NCBI GenBank assembly: GCA_963922205.1
Contig: CAWUHX010000307.1
Location: 310,001 to 374,000, forward strand
DNA from: Romanomermis culicivorax
Taxonomy: Eukaryota; Nematoda; Enoplea; Mermithida; Mermithidae
DNA length: 64,000 nucleotides
Direction of reading: 5' to 3'
The position numbers and the translations under genes are program-made. This document shows positions 20,157-31,002 of the stretch, piece after piece. Positions within the stretch are counted from its first letter, which is position 1. The number at the start of each line of letters is the position of its first letter. A model generated the notes under the pieces. It was not told where the DNA came from. It did not search any database and saw nothing but the letters and a program-made list of their open reading frames with translations.

Positions 20157-21020
20157 ATATGTAGCATACTGTATGTGATATTCGTTTATTTTCATATATT
20201 CTCATTTATTAATTTATCGTCTCAAGGATGTCTGGGATTCACACCCAAACATTCCTACAAAATTACGTGAAGTACTTTATTTTGATCCGTTCACACCCCG
20301 GTAGCCCAATTAAGATGCCCTAATTAATCTGCACAAACGGCAGCTGTTCCCCTAGAACCTACACTAAACTACACATTCCACAGCTACCGTAATCCCCCGT
20401 AAAAGTCGTAAACAACACCTGCACACAGTAAAATACCTAGAAGCCCCGCCGTACAATAGTCTCAAGTGTAACAGTAGCGGCGGCCCCACAAAACGTGTGT
20501 ATACAGAGAAACCGATACAGGAAGCATGCACAGAAGCACAGAGGTGTGGCCAAGCCCACCGTAGAAAGCAAGCAAAGCACAGAAAGCATACAGTACCAGA
20601 AAAGCATTAGAGAGGCGTAGTTAAGAAAGCATGAAAAGCGTAGCCGGAAACGACGATTGGCGGAAGAAAATGGACAGAAGCTCGACCTCCCGCAGCGTCC
20701 AGGGAGTGGCCAAAATCGCCGTATAAAAGAAGAAGCAAAGCGTGATTTTGATCATTATATTCTGGTTCTTATTCTGGTATCGTTTTATTCTTGATCCGCG
20801 CTCGCCCCGTCTTTATACATTTGCAAGCGGCCGACTATTCGAAAGCATTTAAACCGAGGCCCCCGTCCGTATTTTAATCCGAAGCGCGTATATTTATCGA
20901 CGTTCAAGCGACCGTCGAATTAGCCGTTGTTGTTGTAACCGCTCGCCCTGCCCCGTATTTGCCCCGCCGTATCGACCGATTGGTCCAAGTAAAGTACCTC
21001 ACAGAAATCTGGTCGTTACA
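20127..21020 (+). repeat. 3' LTR of inner element
   Basis: 894 bp, TGTAACG to CGTTACA, complete. It differs clearly from the outer LTRs by many substitutions, so the two elements are different subfamilies of one family. Confidence 0.92.
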
Positions 21021-21307
21021 ACAGGCATGTAGCCCTTTACAAGCAGAATAATACATGGGTCAGTGAAACAGGATTCCCGCATGTCACAGATCTACACTTA
21101 GAAATCATATGGAACCGTAATTTCTCCCTCTTCCATTTCAACACACCTGCAATTTTTCATGATCAACTCGCAACCATTTCAACCAACTTACTCTTTTTGA
21201 AACAATACATTTACAAAACTCACACACTTGAAAACGTTAAAAAACTCATCAATTACACCACCCAAATGTCTCTTAACTCCGATACAGTTTACAACATGAT
21301 CTCAGGC
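21021..21307 (+). repeat. Duplicated 287-bp envelope segment
   Basis: Direct repeat of 16,682-16,968, with no difference seen. It lies immediately after the inner 3' LTR and brackets the inner element. A CAGGCATGTAGC string is shared by the start of the duplicated block and the 5' LTR junction, suggesting template switching or recombination at microhomology. Confidence 0.88.
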
Positions 21308-21865
21308 AGTGGTCAAGCAATTGACAATACCCTCTCTGGCGCCGGTCAAGGCATAGAACATGTAATCACCGGCACTACCCAAAGCCTCCCAGATGGATTA
21401 AATAATTTACTCAAAGGACCCCTGCAAATCATTGTCAATCTAGCCATTATTACTGTAGTCTTTGCAGGCGTCTTTTACTCTTTTCTTATTGTTCGAAAAT
21501 ATTTCCCTTCCCCAAAGCATCATGTTACCAATGAACATGCATACAAAATACCATCACACACCAGGCATTTACATGAGACCATTCCCCTGTCATTTGGCCG
21601 TGCTCTCTTAGAATTAGCCAATTGTCGTGGGGCCCAAACTCAGCAGAAATACGTCCTTGTCAATATTGATATCCCCAGAACTCCTGCAATCAAACTTGTC
21701 AATCAAATCCACCAATCTGGATCAAATAAGTCACTTCAAAACATATTTGAGAAACATACTCTCCACATCCCGATCACACTAAATGGCAAACTAATTACAA
21801 AAGGCATGATTGACACTGGTGCTGTATACTCACTCATTGATTCGCGAATCCCTCAAATCCTATAG
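21308..21865 (+). pseudogene. Envelope anchor joined to aspartic protease, outer element
   Basis: One open frame (from about 21,197) runs from the envelope membrane-proximal region through a Gly/Ser/Gln-rich stretch and a transmembrane helix (about 21,414-21,500, IIVNLAIITVVFAGVFYSF) followed by a basic stop-transfer RKYF. It continues without a stop into a retropepsin domain whose active site, MIDTGAVYSLI, lies near 21,808-21,838. A TAG at 21,863 ends the ORF in mid-protease; the rest is recognisable to about 22,010. The fusion of envelope tail and protease in one frame shows that envelope precedes pol in this family. Non-functional here. Confidence 0.7.
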
Positions 21866-22439
21866 CTAGACATTAAACCTACGCTAGTCCAAGCCAAAGC
21901 AGCAAATAACCTTCCGATTCACATTGTAGGAACCACCTTTGTTACAGTAACAGCCCAAACTATCCAGGAAACAATAATGGTCTATGTCCAAAAAACTGCA
22001 CAGTGGATGTCCTCCTAGGCAAAAACTTTCTCAGTTGATTTTCAGAATACACTATCAACAATCAGAAGTCCCAGGTCAAATTTGGCAATGTCATACTACC
22101 TTGTGATGGCCTAGAATATAGTCCCCTTTGGACCCGTGGTAGAACCTACTTAGACGAGAAACTGGAATTACCACTCCCTACAGTCACCGAATTCACTGTC
22201 CCACTGCCCAAATCGTACTTAAAAGTTCAACAGCTTGAATTCACTCCAAAACCCAAACAGAATGCCAAAGTTCACCTCACAGTTTGTGTCTCTGAAAACC
22301 AAAACAGTCGCATACGCATCTCAGTTTTAAACACACAAGAAACGGCCCAAATTCTTTACCCTGGAACATGCATCGGTACAGTCTCATGTTACATCCCAAA
22401 ACAAAATGCTCTGGCTAAACTAACCCCCTGGACGCAAAA

Positions 22440-23990
22440 CCAGCCAAACCATTTTGATACATCCACATGGTTAAAAGAAAATGTTAACTTAACCTCCAGT
22501 GACCTCACAGAAGCAGAAAAAACCCAACTCCTATGCGCCCTATCAAAGTATCCCACGTTATATGCTAAATCCAAAATGGACGTAGGTAGAACCACCCTTG
22601 CTTCACACACAATTGACACCAATGGCTCCCAACCCTTATGTAGACACCTTTTTCAGACTTCCCCAAAGGAAAAGCAAATCATACAAGCAGAAGTTGAGCA
22701 ACTCGCAGCAGCAGGTGTCATAAGCCAGAGCAACTCTCCATGGTGCACCAATACAGTCTTAGTCCCCAAAAAAGATGGAAGCCATCATTTATGCATTGAT
22801 TTTAGAGGCCTCAATGAAGTAACAAAAAAAGATACCTTTCCCTTGCCTCACACAGACAAAATTCTAGACAACCTGCGTGGAACAAAATATTTTATGTCTC
22901 TTGACCAATCAAATGCCTACTATTCCATTCCAATTACAGAAGCAGACAGAGAAAAAACTGCCTTTAATTGCTCAGCCGGACAATAACAGTTTAACTATCT
23001 CCCCTTTGGTCTCACCAACGCCCCTGCCACATTTCGAAGGTTAATGGATGTTATCCTTTCAGGATTGCAATGGAACATGTGCCTTGTCTATCTCCATGAT
23101 GTCTTAGTTTTTGCCGAATCCCATGCCCAAAGGCTAGAACGTTTAGACAATATTCTCACCCATTTCTCTAAAGCAGGCCTCAAACTCAACATCCAAAAAT
23201 GCAAATTTTGCTAGCCCCAAGTCCAATACCTGGGTCATGTTATTTCTCAGCAAGGGATTTCACCAGACCCCAATAAAGTACAGTCCGTTTATGACATACC
23301 CACGCCCAAAAGCTCCAAAGAAGTCAAGTCATTCCTCGGCCTACCCTCTTATTATCGCAGATTCATCCCGAACTGCTCCTAAATTTCGAGCCTCCTCACA
23401 GCATTGCTCAAAAAGAATTCGGACTTTTCCTGGGGGCCTGAACAGCAGAACGCATTCACTAAACTCAAAGAGCTGCTTATTCATGCCCCAATACAACAAC
23501 ATCCAGACTTCACAAAACCATTCATTTTGCAAACTAATGCCTCAAAACTTGGCATAGGTGCCATTCTAAGCCAATTAGACAGTAAAGGTCAGGATCGCCC
23601 CATGGCTTTTGGGAGCCGCACATTGAAACCCGCAGAATGCAACTACCCAATAACTGAGTTGGAAACCCTTGTCGTAGTTGAGTTTATCAAGTATTTCTGC
23701 CCCTATCTCTTCCAGCAGCATGTTATTGTCCACACCGACCATACTGCAGTTCAGGCAGTCTTGCAGAAAGAAAACCCCTCCCCTCGTATTGCCCATTGGG
23801 GATTAGCCCTCTCTGGTATTCAGCTAGACATCTGACCTAAGAAAGGCATTACTAACCACAATGCAGATGCTATTTCTCATTTCCCCTCAGAAACAGCCAA
23901 GCAATCCTTTGATATTGAGCAACTAGAAACCCATCCTGAGATATCAGCCATTAATTCTATTCTCGAAGCCGAAGCAACTGAACAAGAGGA
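22440..23990 (+). pseudogene. Reverse transcriptase and RNase H of outer element, broken
   Basis: RT motifs in order: VLVPKKDGSHHLCIDFRGLN, LDQSNAYYSI, LPFGLTNAPATF, then VYLHDVLVF where YxDD is expected, so the first of the paired catalytic aspartates is His. RNase H begins with LQTNASKLGIGA, where Asn replaces the expected first catalytic Asp of TDAS. Stops interrupt near 22,984, 23,212, 23,381, 23,833 and 24,046. The type is clearly Ty3/gypsy. It cannot be active. Confidence 0.88.
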
Positions 23991-24004
23991 GCAACAGAAA
24001 AATT

Positions 24005-25261
24005 TTGCTGAACTTCAACGCACTGATGCAACTGTCAAATTATTTTAGCAAAAATCGCCACAAAACACTCCCTTACTATGATCAAATTCCCAGTGCATCA
24101 AAGATCATCCTTTGTATAGTCAACAAACAGGCAAAACTATACATCCCCAAATCCCAAATACAGGATCTCATCGCCTCCCATCATGACAGCAAGTTTACAG
24201 GTCATTTTGCGTTCCGGAAAACCCTACACTTGCTCCGGCAAAAATATTTTTGGCCCGGAATGAGCCGTGATATCAAACGTTATTGTAAAACCTGCCATCC
24301 ATGCCAGACACAGAAAGCCCTCCGGCACAAAATACTTGTGAATCTTGTCCCAATTCAACCGACAGCCCCATTTGACAGAGTCGGTGTTGATTGCATGGGG
24401 CCGTTACCCCTCACTGAAGACGGCAACGAATTCATTGTCGTCTTCATCAATTATTTCACCAAGTATGTGGAGGCATTTCCGACCCCTGATATCACCGCAG
24501 CCACTATTGCCAAATTATTCGTAACCAAAATTGTTTGCCATCATGGCTCCCCAAAAATCATCCATTGTGATCATGGCTCTGATTTTGTATCCGATCTCTT
24601 TCCACAGATCACTGGTTTATGCAATACTCAGAAAATTCATACCACCCCATACCATCCCATTGCCAATGGGGAAGTTGAGTGTTGCAACCAGACCCTAGCC
24701 ACCCGTATCGGCATGTACATTAATTCAAATCAGACTGATTCAGATACTTATCTACCCTTTGCTGTTTTTTCGATTAACATTCATAAGAATGATAGCACTT
24801 CATATCCCCCGTTCGAATTACTCCATGGTAGGCAGGCTAATCTACCATCAGACGCAACGTTAAATTTTTTCCCTACATCCTACATGGTTGATCTCGACGA
24901 TTACGCCCTTCGCATCAAATCTCACTTTACAGCAGCACTCTCAACTGTGCAGAAAAATTTGCAGAAAACCCAAGATCAATATACCCTTCAGTATAACAAG
25001 CATGCTCAGAACATCCATTACAAGGCGGGTGATCTCATTCTCTACAAAAATCATTCGTGTAAACAAGGGCTGACTCCCAAATTCCTCCCTCACCAAAAGG
25101 GGCCCTATACAGTTACAAATTTCATGTACCCCAATGTTACACTCAAACACCCCCACAAGAATATCACTTTTATGGTACATGTAAACGAGACAACCCCTTT
25201 CTACCCTCGAGAAGCAACTACTGAAACCGCCTCCATCCCTCCTGACCCTGGAAACCCTTGA
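24005..25261 (+). CDS. Integrase domain of outer Ty3-type element (open fragment of pol)
   Basis: A 418-residue open stretch, a surviving part of pol and not a separate gene. It has an HHCC zinc-binding N-terminus (SHHDSKFTGH, then CKTCHPC) and a catalytic core with Asp in VGVDCMG, Asp in HCDHGSDF and Glu in NGEVECCNQTL, so the DDE residues are all present, unlike the RT and RNase H in this copy. The C-terminal region (YKAGDLILY) is typical of Ty3/gypsy; no chromodomain is seen. It ends 32 bases before the 3' LTR. Confidence 0.85.
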   Translation: MLNFNALMQLSNYFSKNRHKTLPYYDQIPSASKIILCIVNKQAKLYIPKSQIQDLIASHHDSKFTGHFAFRKTLHLLRQKYFWPGMSRDIKRYCKTCHPCQTQKALRHKILVNLVPIQPTAPFDRVGVDCMGPLPLTEDGNEFIVVFINYFTKYVEAFPTPDITAATIAKLFVTKIVCHHGSPKIIHCDHGSDFVSDLFPQITGLCNTQKIHTTPYHPIANGEVECCNQTLATRIGMYINSNQTDSDTYLPFAVFSINIHKNDSTSYPPFELLHGRQANLPSDATLNFFPTSYMVDLDDYALRIKSHFTAALSTVQKNLQKTQDQYTLQYNKHAQNIHYKAGDLILYKNHSCKQGLTPKFLPHQKGPYTVTNFMYPNVTLKHPHKNITFMVHVNETTPFYPREATTETASIPPDPGNP

Positions 25262-25279
25262 ACAAGGACGTTCAACTCC

Positions 25280-25292
25280 GGTAGGAGGGAAA
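25280..25292 (+). promoter_or_regulatory. Polypurine tract of outer element
   Basis: GGTAGGAGGGAAA just before the 3' LTR; one T interrupts it compared with the inner copy. Confidence 0.55.
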
Positions 25293-26162
25293 TGTAACGT
25301 ACCTGCTAACGCAGTACTGTAAATATATAGCATACTGTATGTGATAGTCATTTATTAAATATCATTTCATTTTCGTAATTTATTGTCTCAAGGGTGTCTG
25401 GGATTCACACCCAAACATTCCTGTAAAATTATGTGAAGTACTTTATTTTGATCCTTCCGCACCCCGGTAGCCGCTATTGACCCAATTAAGACACCCCAAT
25501 TAATTTGCACAATGGCAGCTGGTCCCCTAGAACCTACACTAAACTACACATTTCATGGCTACCGAAATTCCTCATAAAAATCGTAAACAACACCTGCAAA
25601 CAGTAAAAAGTAAAAGCCCGGCCAGCCAGTAGTCTCAAGTGGGATGATAGCGATGGTCCCACAAAACATGTGTACACAGAGGAAATAGATACAGAAGCAT
25701 GCACAGAAGCACAGAGGTGTGGCTAAGCCCACTGTAGGAAGCAAGCACAGAGAAGACATGAAAAGCCTACAATACTAGGAAAGCATTGGAGGGCGTGACC
25801 AAATTAGCGAGAATAACTGAGCAGGAAGCAGCGATTGGTGGAAGAAGATGGACAGAAGCAAGACCTCCCGCAACGCCCAGGGAGTGGCCAAAGAAGCTGT
25901 ATTTAAGGAGAAGTAAAGCATGATTTAGTCAGTTCTCTGTTTTCATGATTTTTAGTGTTATTTGCAAGCGAGATTTTCTTTTCGGAAGCAGTTAAGCCGT
26001 GTTAGTAATGGCAAGCATTGTATTGTATCTCGTCGACGAATCAAGCGATCGTCGATCCCGCAATTTGTGCTATTGTGCCGCGCCGTATTCCCCTACTCCA
26101 TTGTACGTTGCTTCACCATCCGTTCAGGATAAAGTAAAGTACTCCCAAAACTGGTCGTTACA
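25293..26162 (+). repeat. 3' LTR of outer Ty3-type element
   Basis: 870 bp, TGTAACG to CGTTACA. It is shorter than the 5' LTR mainly because of a short deletion near 25,960. Followed by the TCTG duplication. Confidence 0.9.
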
Positions 26163-26199
26163 TCTGCATCATGAAGGAAAAATTTATTGAATGGAGTAA

Positions 26200-27044
26200 A
26201 GGCCGATGTATACTCGTCCCGATCCTTTAAAATGGCCTTTCCTGAGTCAGGAAAGCTCATTCCCTAAACTTTCGATCCTGACTCAATCCGTAATCCTGAA
26301 ATCAGGATCGGGACAGCGTTCCCGACTTAATAAGGAAAGGTGTTCCCGCTGTCTTCCTGGTCAGGAAAGGATGGCTTTCCTGACCTGGGGAACAAAGTAC
26401 AAGCCTTCCGTACTTTTTAGGGATCGGGAAAGCTACTAGCCACAGTAAATAGTCATCAAATGCGCTACTGCTTCAGCCTGCGCATCATCTTAGTTACATC
26501 TTTCGGTAATTGAAATGGAAAATGAAGTGAAATTAGCAAAAACTGAGAATTTGTTGCCAAATAAGATGAAGTAGTCAACTACGAAATAGATTTTTTCACG
26601 TTTTTTTTGTGAAATATGTGCGCACTTTACGCAAGTGTAATCCTTTACAACCAAAGCAGGTACTAATATTGTACTAATACTTTTAAATTTTAAAATTAAA
26701 AAATTTTAAATTGTAAAATTCAATAAATTCAATAAACACGGCAAACAAAATGACGTAGACACATGTATGTAAACATGTGCAACGTAAACGCAAACAAAAA
26801 AATAATCAATATAATGTACAAGTTCAATAAAATGTATAAAATCTACTGTCTGGTCGTCTTTATTTATACAACTTACGCATTTCAATATATAATCTTACTG
26901 TAAAATATTTGTCATGTAGTCGTCCTGATCCTCAAATTTAATGACGTTAAGGACGACTTTACCTGGTCCTGTCCTTTCCTGATCCTTATCGGGTCAGGAA
27001 CTCAGGATTAAGGATCAGGATTATTGATTACTATACAACGGCCT
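26200..27044 (+). mobile_element. PIF/Harbinger-like non-autonomous element, copy 1
   Basis: 845 bp with terminal inverted repeats AGGCCGATGTATA and AGGCCGTTGTATA and a TAA duplication on each side (26,197-26,199 and 27,045-27,047). A TAA/TWA 3-bp duplication is the mark of PIF/Harbinger. The ends are full of GGATCAGGA/TCCTGATCC-like inverted repeats. No transposase. Copy 2 is at 52,065-54,281, in opposite orientation. Confidence 0.75.
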
Positions 27045-27047
27045 TAA

Positions 27048-27969
27048 ATGAGCCTTCCATAATTTTGATTAAAAGTTCGACTGCGACTTCGCTGCATCGA
27101 TCATTTCAAAATGAACGGAGTATAACATGCAAAATTTTCAAAACCAAGAAAAATGGAATTTCCAGAAATTCGTTTCAATTTCATCATGTATAAAGTGATT
27201 AATGTCATACAAACCATCTCTCATAGAGGTGTTATGCTCTAGCTGTTCTTCGATCAGAACAGCAAATCTCATTGCATTACTGGGTCTCTCGGCACTGTTT
27301 TTTTCCACGGACTTCTTTCCACAAATGTGGAAAGGGGTCCAATTTTTTTCCACGTGTGGAAAAAAATTTTTTTCGTCTTAAAATCTTCGTTTATTCGCTT
27401 GAAAATGCTCACAGACGCTTTATCGCACTATTTTTGAGCTTTTTCAAGCCTCCCGGTGTTTTTAGGGAAGTTAATTCATTAAAATTGGAGAAAAAAAAGG
27501 AAACCCATTCCAAAATGTTTGTTAATGTTCATTAATGAATTCTTTATGGCAATCATCAAGTTGGCAAACATAATATCAGCAGAAAAGTTAAAATCCTTCT
27601 CTTCGAAAAACGCTAAAAATTAATTAGAGACGGAATAGAACTACAGTTGCACTAAATAATTTTAATTGAGTAATGACTGTAATGTAGCTAAAGCCGGATA
27701 GTGATATTAATGCTTACCAGCGCGAATCGCAAGAAAAATTTTGAGGTTTTGGATTTTTAAAATACATATTTGACTTATCATGCGATAATAACATCTTCAT
27801 CATAACAATCCAAATCGAAGAACGGCCCTGCGTACACCAAAAACAGGGCATACTTCATTTTTTCGACGAGTGAAATGACAGGGAAAGGCAAATTGCATCA
27901 ATATTTTAGTAAAACTCAAAATTTCACGCGGCTTCGGATGGTTTCATTTCCTCCATTTACACAAATTGT
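27048..27969. other. Non-coding, with CCACACGTGG-type palindromes
   Basis: No supported gene. At 27,300-27,375 there are repeated palindromes related to TTTTTCCACACGTGGAAAA, resembling the ends of the element at 42,852-44,524. Confidence 0.45.
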
Positions 27970-30900
27970 TCATGTTGAAGGTGCGGATTTATTGTCTAAT
28001 TTGAGAGCCGAATTTTCGCCTGACCTTGGAGTGCTAGGCGGCGATATTTGCAATTTCTCGTGCTTCACTTTTTTGGATTGCATTATCAATATTTCTTCCT
28101 CGCTTTTCTTCATTTCTTTCCAAGCTTTTATTTTTTGCTGCATCTCTAGCGCTCTTAGTTCTCGTTGTCTAGAATGAAAAATATATATCATCGCAAGTTT
28201 TCTAGAGCATGCAGCAATTACAATAGGCTGGTTAGTTGTTTTCCGCGAAGCTTCGAATTACTTGCTCACTTGGGCGCCAGAGAAAGATAGACGTGAACTT
28301 TTGAAAGTAATGCGCCAATAATACTGTCGTCACCAAATCAACTCAGTGGCCCGATTTTTAGAAGAAAGAACGCGTATCAAGTTTTTTATCACTCCGAAAG
28401 ACCCACCCCTTAAAATCAACATAAAGCGGCATTCAGATTGCGAGAGGAATTGTTCGTCAACATGGAAATATCTTAACCAGGAAGATAAGGAATGAACTGG
28501 TTTTTGACCGTCTTAGCAGAAACTATAATGTATTCTGAGGTCCATGACCAGTTACATCAAATAGACTTATGCTCCAGCTGATCTGCAACTTGAGCTGTAG
28601 CTTGTGACTGAGTAAGTTTATGTGACGATGCAAAAAGGGTGCAATCGTACTTTTTCCCCTCCTGTAGACTTGATGTTGCGCATCCAAATCACGCCTCAGA
28701 CCTCAATTTACATGTCGGGCCCTGCTGCAGTCGCAGCAGGCGATGTACGGCTGTGCAGTCGGTGATATAGCAACCACCCAGTGTGCGATAACCGTTACAG
28801 TTTGCCGTTAAGGCGCAGCTCAGATGCAGCTCAACTCGTAATAGAAGACACATCGAGATAGTTGACCCGTATCTGAGCTGTACCTTTACCGCAATGTTGT
28901 AATACACAGAGTTGAGCTACAGCTCAGCTGCAGTTTAACTTTCTCGATATGTTTTGTGTGTAGAGTTAAGTTGCAGCTGAGCTGCACTTAAAATCAATGA
29001 TATAAGACATGAACTTAAGCTGCAGCTCTGCCAGCTCAAGTCTCGTTTATTAAACCGGTCCCTGTTCTTTCTGACAGCTGTTCTTTGAGATTTTGAATGG
29101 GTTATAAAATCCATCAGGCGCGTATGTCAAAATCAGGACAGAATTGGCATGATGTCGGGAAAAATATAGATCATTCTACAAGAGCAAATTCAAAAAGATA
29201 GACGCAAAATGGGGACTCTTCTATGATCCTGTCAAATGCCTGAATCGGGCTTGATTTTCCGGCCCCGCCCGAAAACTTTTTTAAGAAGCCCGAACACGGC
29301 CCGGTCCCGAATCGGGCTTTAACCTTGAGGCCCGGCCCGATTAAAAACAACAAGGCGCGAAGCCCGACCCGAAAGTCCTATTTTAAGACACACTTTCTGA
29401 GAAAATTCAGCTTCTCATACAGAGTTGTAAAAGATAATTAAACCTACCTGGAAATCACATATTTGGTGTAACTTGGTGCGCTAGGAACAAAAATGATATA
29501 TATTTCGTCTGAAAATCAAAAGTCGCATAGCCACAGTAAGACAAAAATTGACAATTTTCGACCTTTTCGATTTTTGACATACAGATCTTTCGACTTTTGC
29601 AAGTTAGCTTCGTCAGACATGGTGTTCTGAAAACTTACCCAATATTAGGCCAATCGATGGGTCACAATTTACTGTAGGATTCATTAGCGTAAAGTTTGTA
29701 TCAAGAATACAGTGGTGCTCGAAACATCAAATTTTGAGAGCGAAAAATCTACTACTAAAGCTCAGAAGCACCGAAAAATTCCCTATTCAATAGATAGTTT
29801 ACTATGTCTTCTACCTGCTGACAAATAATTACGGAAATTAATGTACTGCTAGAGGGTCGCAGGACTTGGAGTATGAATACCATTTTATAACTACAGCTTG
29901 ATACATTTTAAAAATCAGACATCGTTCCTAACGCATCAAGTTACATCAAGTATATGATTTTCGGATAAGGTTTATTTTTTACTTATCACAACCCCGTTGG
30001 ATTCTCTCAGAAATCGTGTCTTAGAATTTTGTGTAACCAATTTCATTTGGTAGAGTAAACAACGGAAGTAGAGAAGAAAGAGTGTGAATACAGAGTACAG
30101 TTGGTCGGGCCGAGCTTTGTCTACTTTTTTCATGGTTTTTGGTTTTGAAAAATTGAAAATCTTCTGGTTTTCTTCAGATACCCTGAAAAGAATTAAGTGT
30201 GACGAACAAAATTTATTCGATGCAGCAATCACAACGAACATAGTCAAAATTATAACTTGCACATAAAATTTTTTTGGGCTTTGTCGTTTTCTGACTCGCC
30301 GACCACGTGGATTTGGGCATACGACATGCTCATTTTCCTTTGACAACTTCTCAATCATTGCTGGGGAGTCAAATCTGCTGGGAGTCAGCAAAAATCTGCT
30401 GGGGGTCAATAAAAATCGGCTGGGGTCAACCCCCCCCCACGTGCATGTATGGTCACCTCATTCAAAACTTGATAAATTTTGGACGAAACTTTTATATTTT
30501 TGAAATCAGCATAACTTTACCGAAAGCGGGTACAGTAAATTTCCACAGTCAGTGTTCATTTTCTGAAAAACTCGCCCTAAATTGTTGGTATAAAACACGT
30601 CGCATTTTTAGAGTTAATTTTGCAATAATGCTCATACTTGTTGCCCTCTATTCCGCCTTGCGTTTGAGTCATGTCTTGTGATTCGGTAATTTGCATATTT
30701 TGATTCCGGATGAATCTTTGTTGTCTCTTGATCAAAGTGTGCATGACGAAACCGGCGGTGAGAAAAATGATCAGAGCGACGCCCAAATATAATAAAACGT
30801 ATGTCCACTGGGAAGAATCGGTCGGCGCTTGGGTAGTCAGGATTATGTGATTGGCGTCATCATCGGTGCCGTCAAAATCATCGGCTTGAACCAGAAAATC

Positions 30901-31002
30901 ATTAATCGATCTGTCGGCTTTAAGCGCTAAAAACATCAAAATAACGAATAATATCCAACGTGGTGCGAAAAACTTCGGTGAAATGTGTGATTTTGATAGC
31001 AT
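27970..31002 (-). CDS. Small single-pass membrane protein, two exons
   Basis: Proposed exons on the minus strand: 31,002-30,638 and 28,168-27,970. The donor AACAA|gtatgag and acceptor attctag|ACAACG join in phase 2, completing a Lys codon and giving about 187 residues. Exon 1 encodes a hydrophobic signal-like segment (WILFVILMFLALKA, residues 16-29), an acidic ectodomain with DDFDGTDDD, then a transmembrane helix (VLLYLGVALIIFLTAGFVM, about 69-87) and a basic start to the cytoplasmic tail. Exon 2 adds a highly charged helix likely to form a coiled coil (ELRALEMQQKIKAWKEMKKS) and a Ser/Pro end before TGA. The phase match and coherent layout make a host gene likely. I do not recognise the family; each exon could instead belong to separate genes. 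Confidence 0.55.
28169..30637 (-). other. Proposed intron of the small membrane-protein gene, repeat-rich
   Basis: About 2.5 kb. It contains a cluster of AGCTGAGCTGCA-type palindromes (28,560-29,045), a GGCCCGGCCCGA-rich block (29,220-29,370) and short imperfect copies of ATCTGCTGGGGGTCA (30,365-30,430). No supported exon inside. Confidence 0.45.

Larger units (their letters stand above)
16969..21020 (+). mobile_element. Internally deleted, gag-only LTR element (TR-GAG-like) nested in envelope region
   Basis: 4.05 kb with two LTRs, a primer-binding site, one long gag ORF and a polypurine tract. The LTRs look identical wherever compared, so insertion is recent relative to the host element. 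Envelope, protease, most of RT, RNase H and integrase are missing: the ORF passes from gag to the residues just before RT, then jumps to the last codons of pol before the 3' LTR. It must be mobilised in trans. The 5' LTR lacks its first 32 bp, and 287 bp of flanking envelope sequence is duplicated on both sides (16,682-16,968 and 21,021-21,307), which is not a normal 4-bp duplication. Confidence 0.8.
12569..26162 (+). mobile_element. Ty3-type LTR retroelement with envelope-like gene, containing a second element
   Basis: A 13.6-kb element bounded by LTRs that share TGTAACG...CGTTACA ends. It is flanked by a TCTG duplication (12,565-12,568 and 26,163-26,166). Order inside: primer-binding site, gag, envelope-like region, protease, reverse transcriptase, RNase H, integrase, polypurine tract. 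Every coding block carries stops or frameshifts, and the two LTRs differ by substitutions and an internal indel, so this is an old copy. A younger relative (16,969-21,020) lies inside the envelope region. Removing it leaves about 9.3 kb. The placement of the envelope-like block before protease is unusual. Confidence 0.88.
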
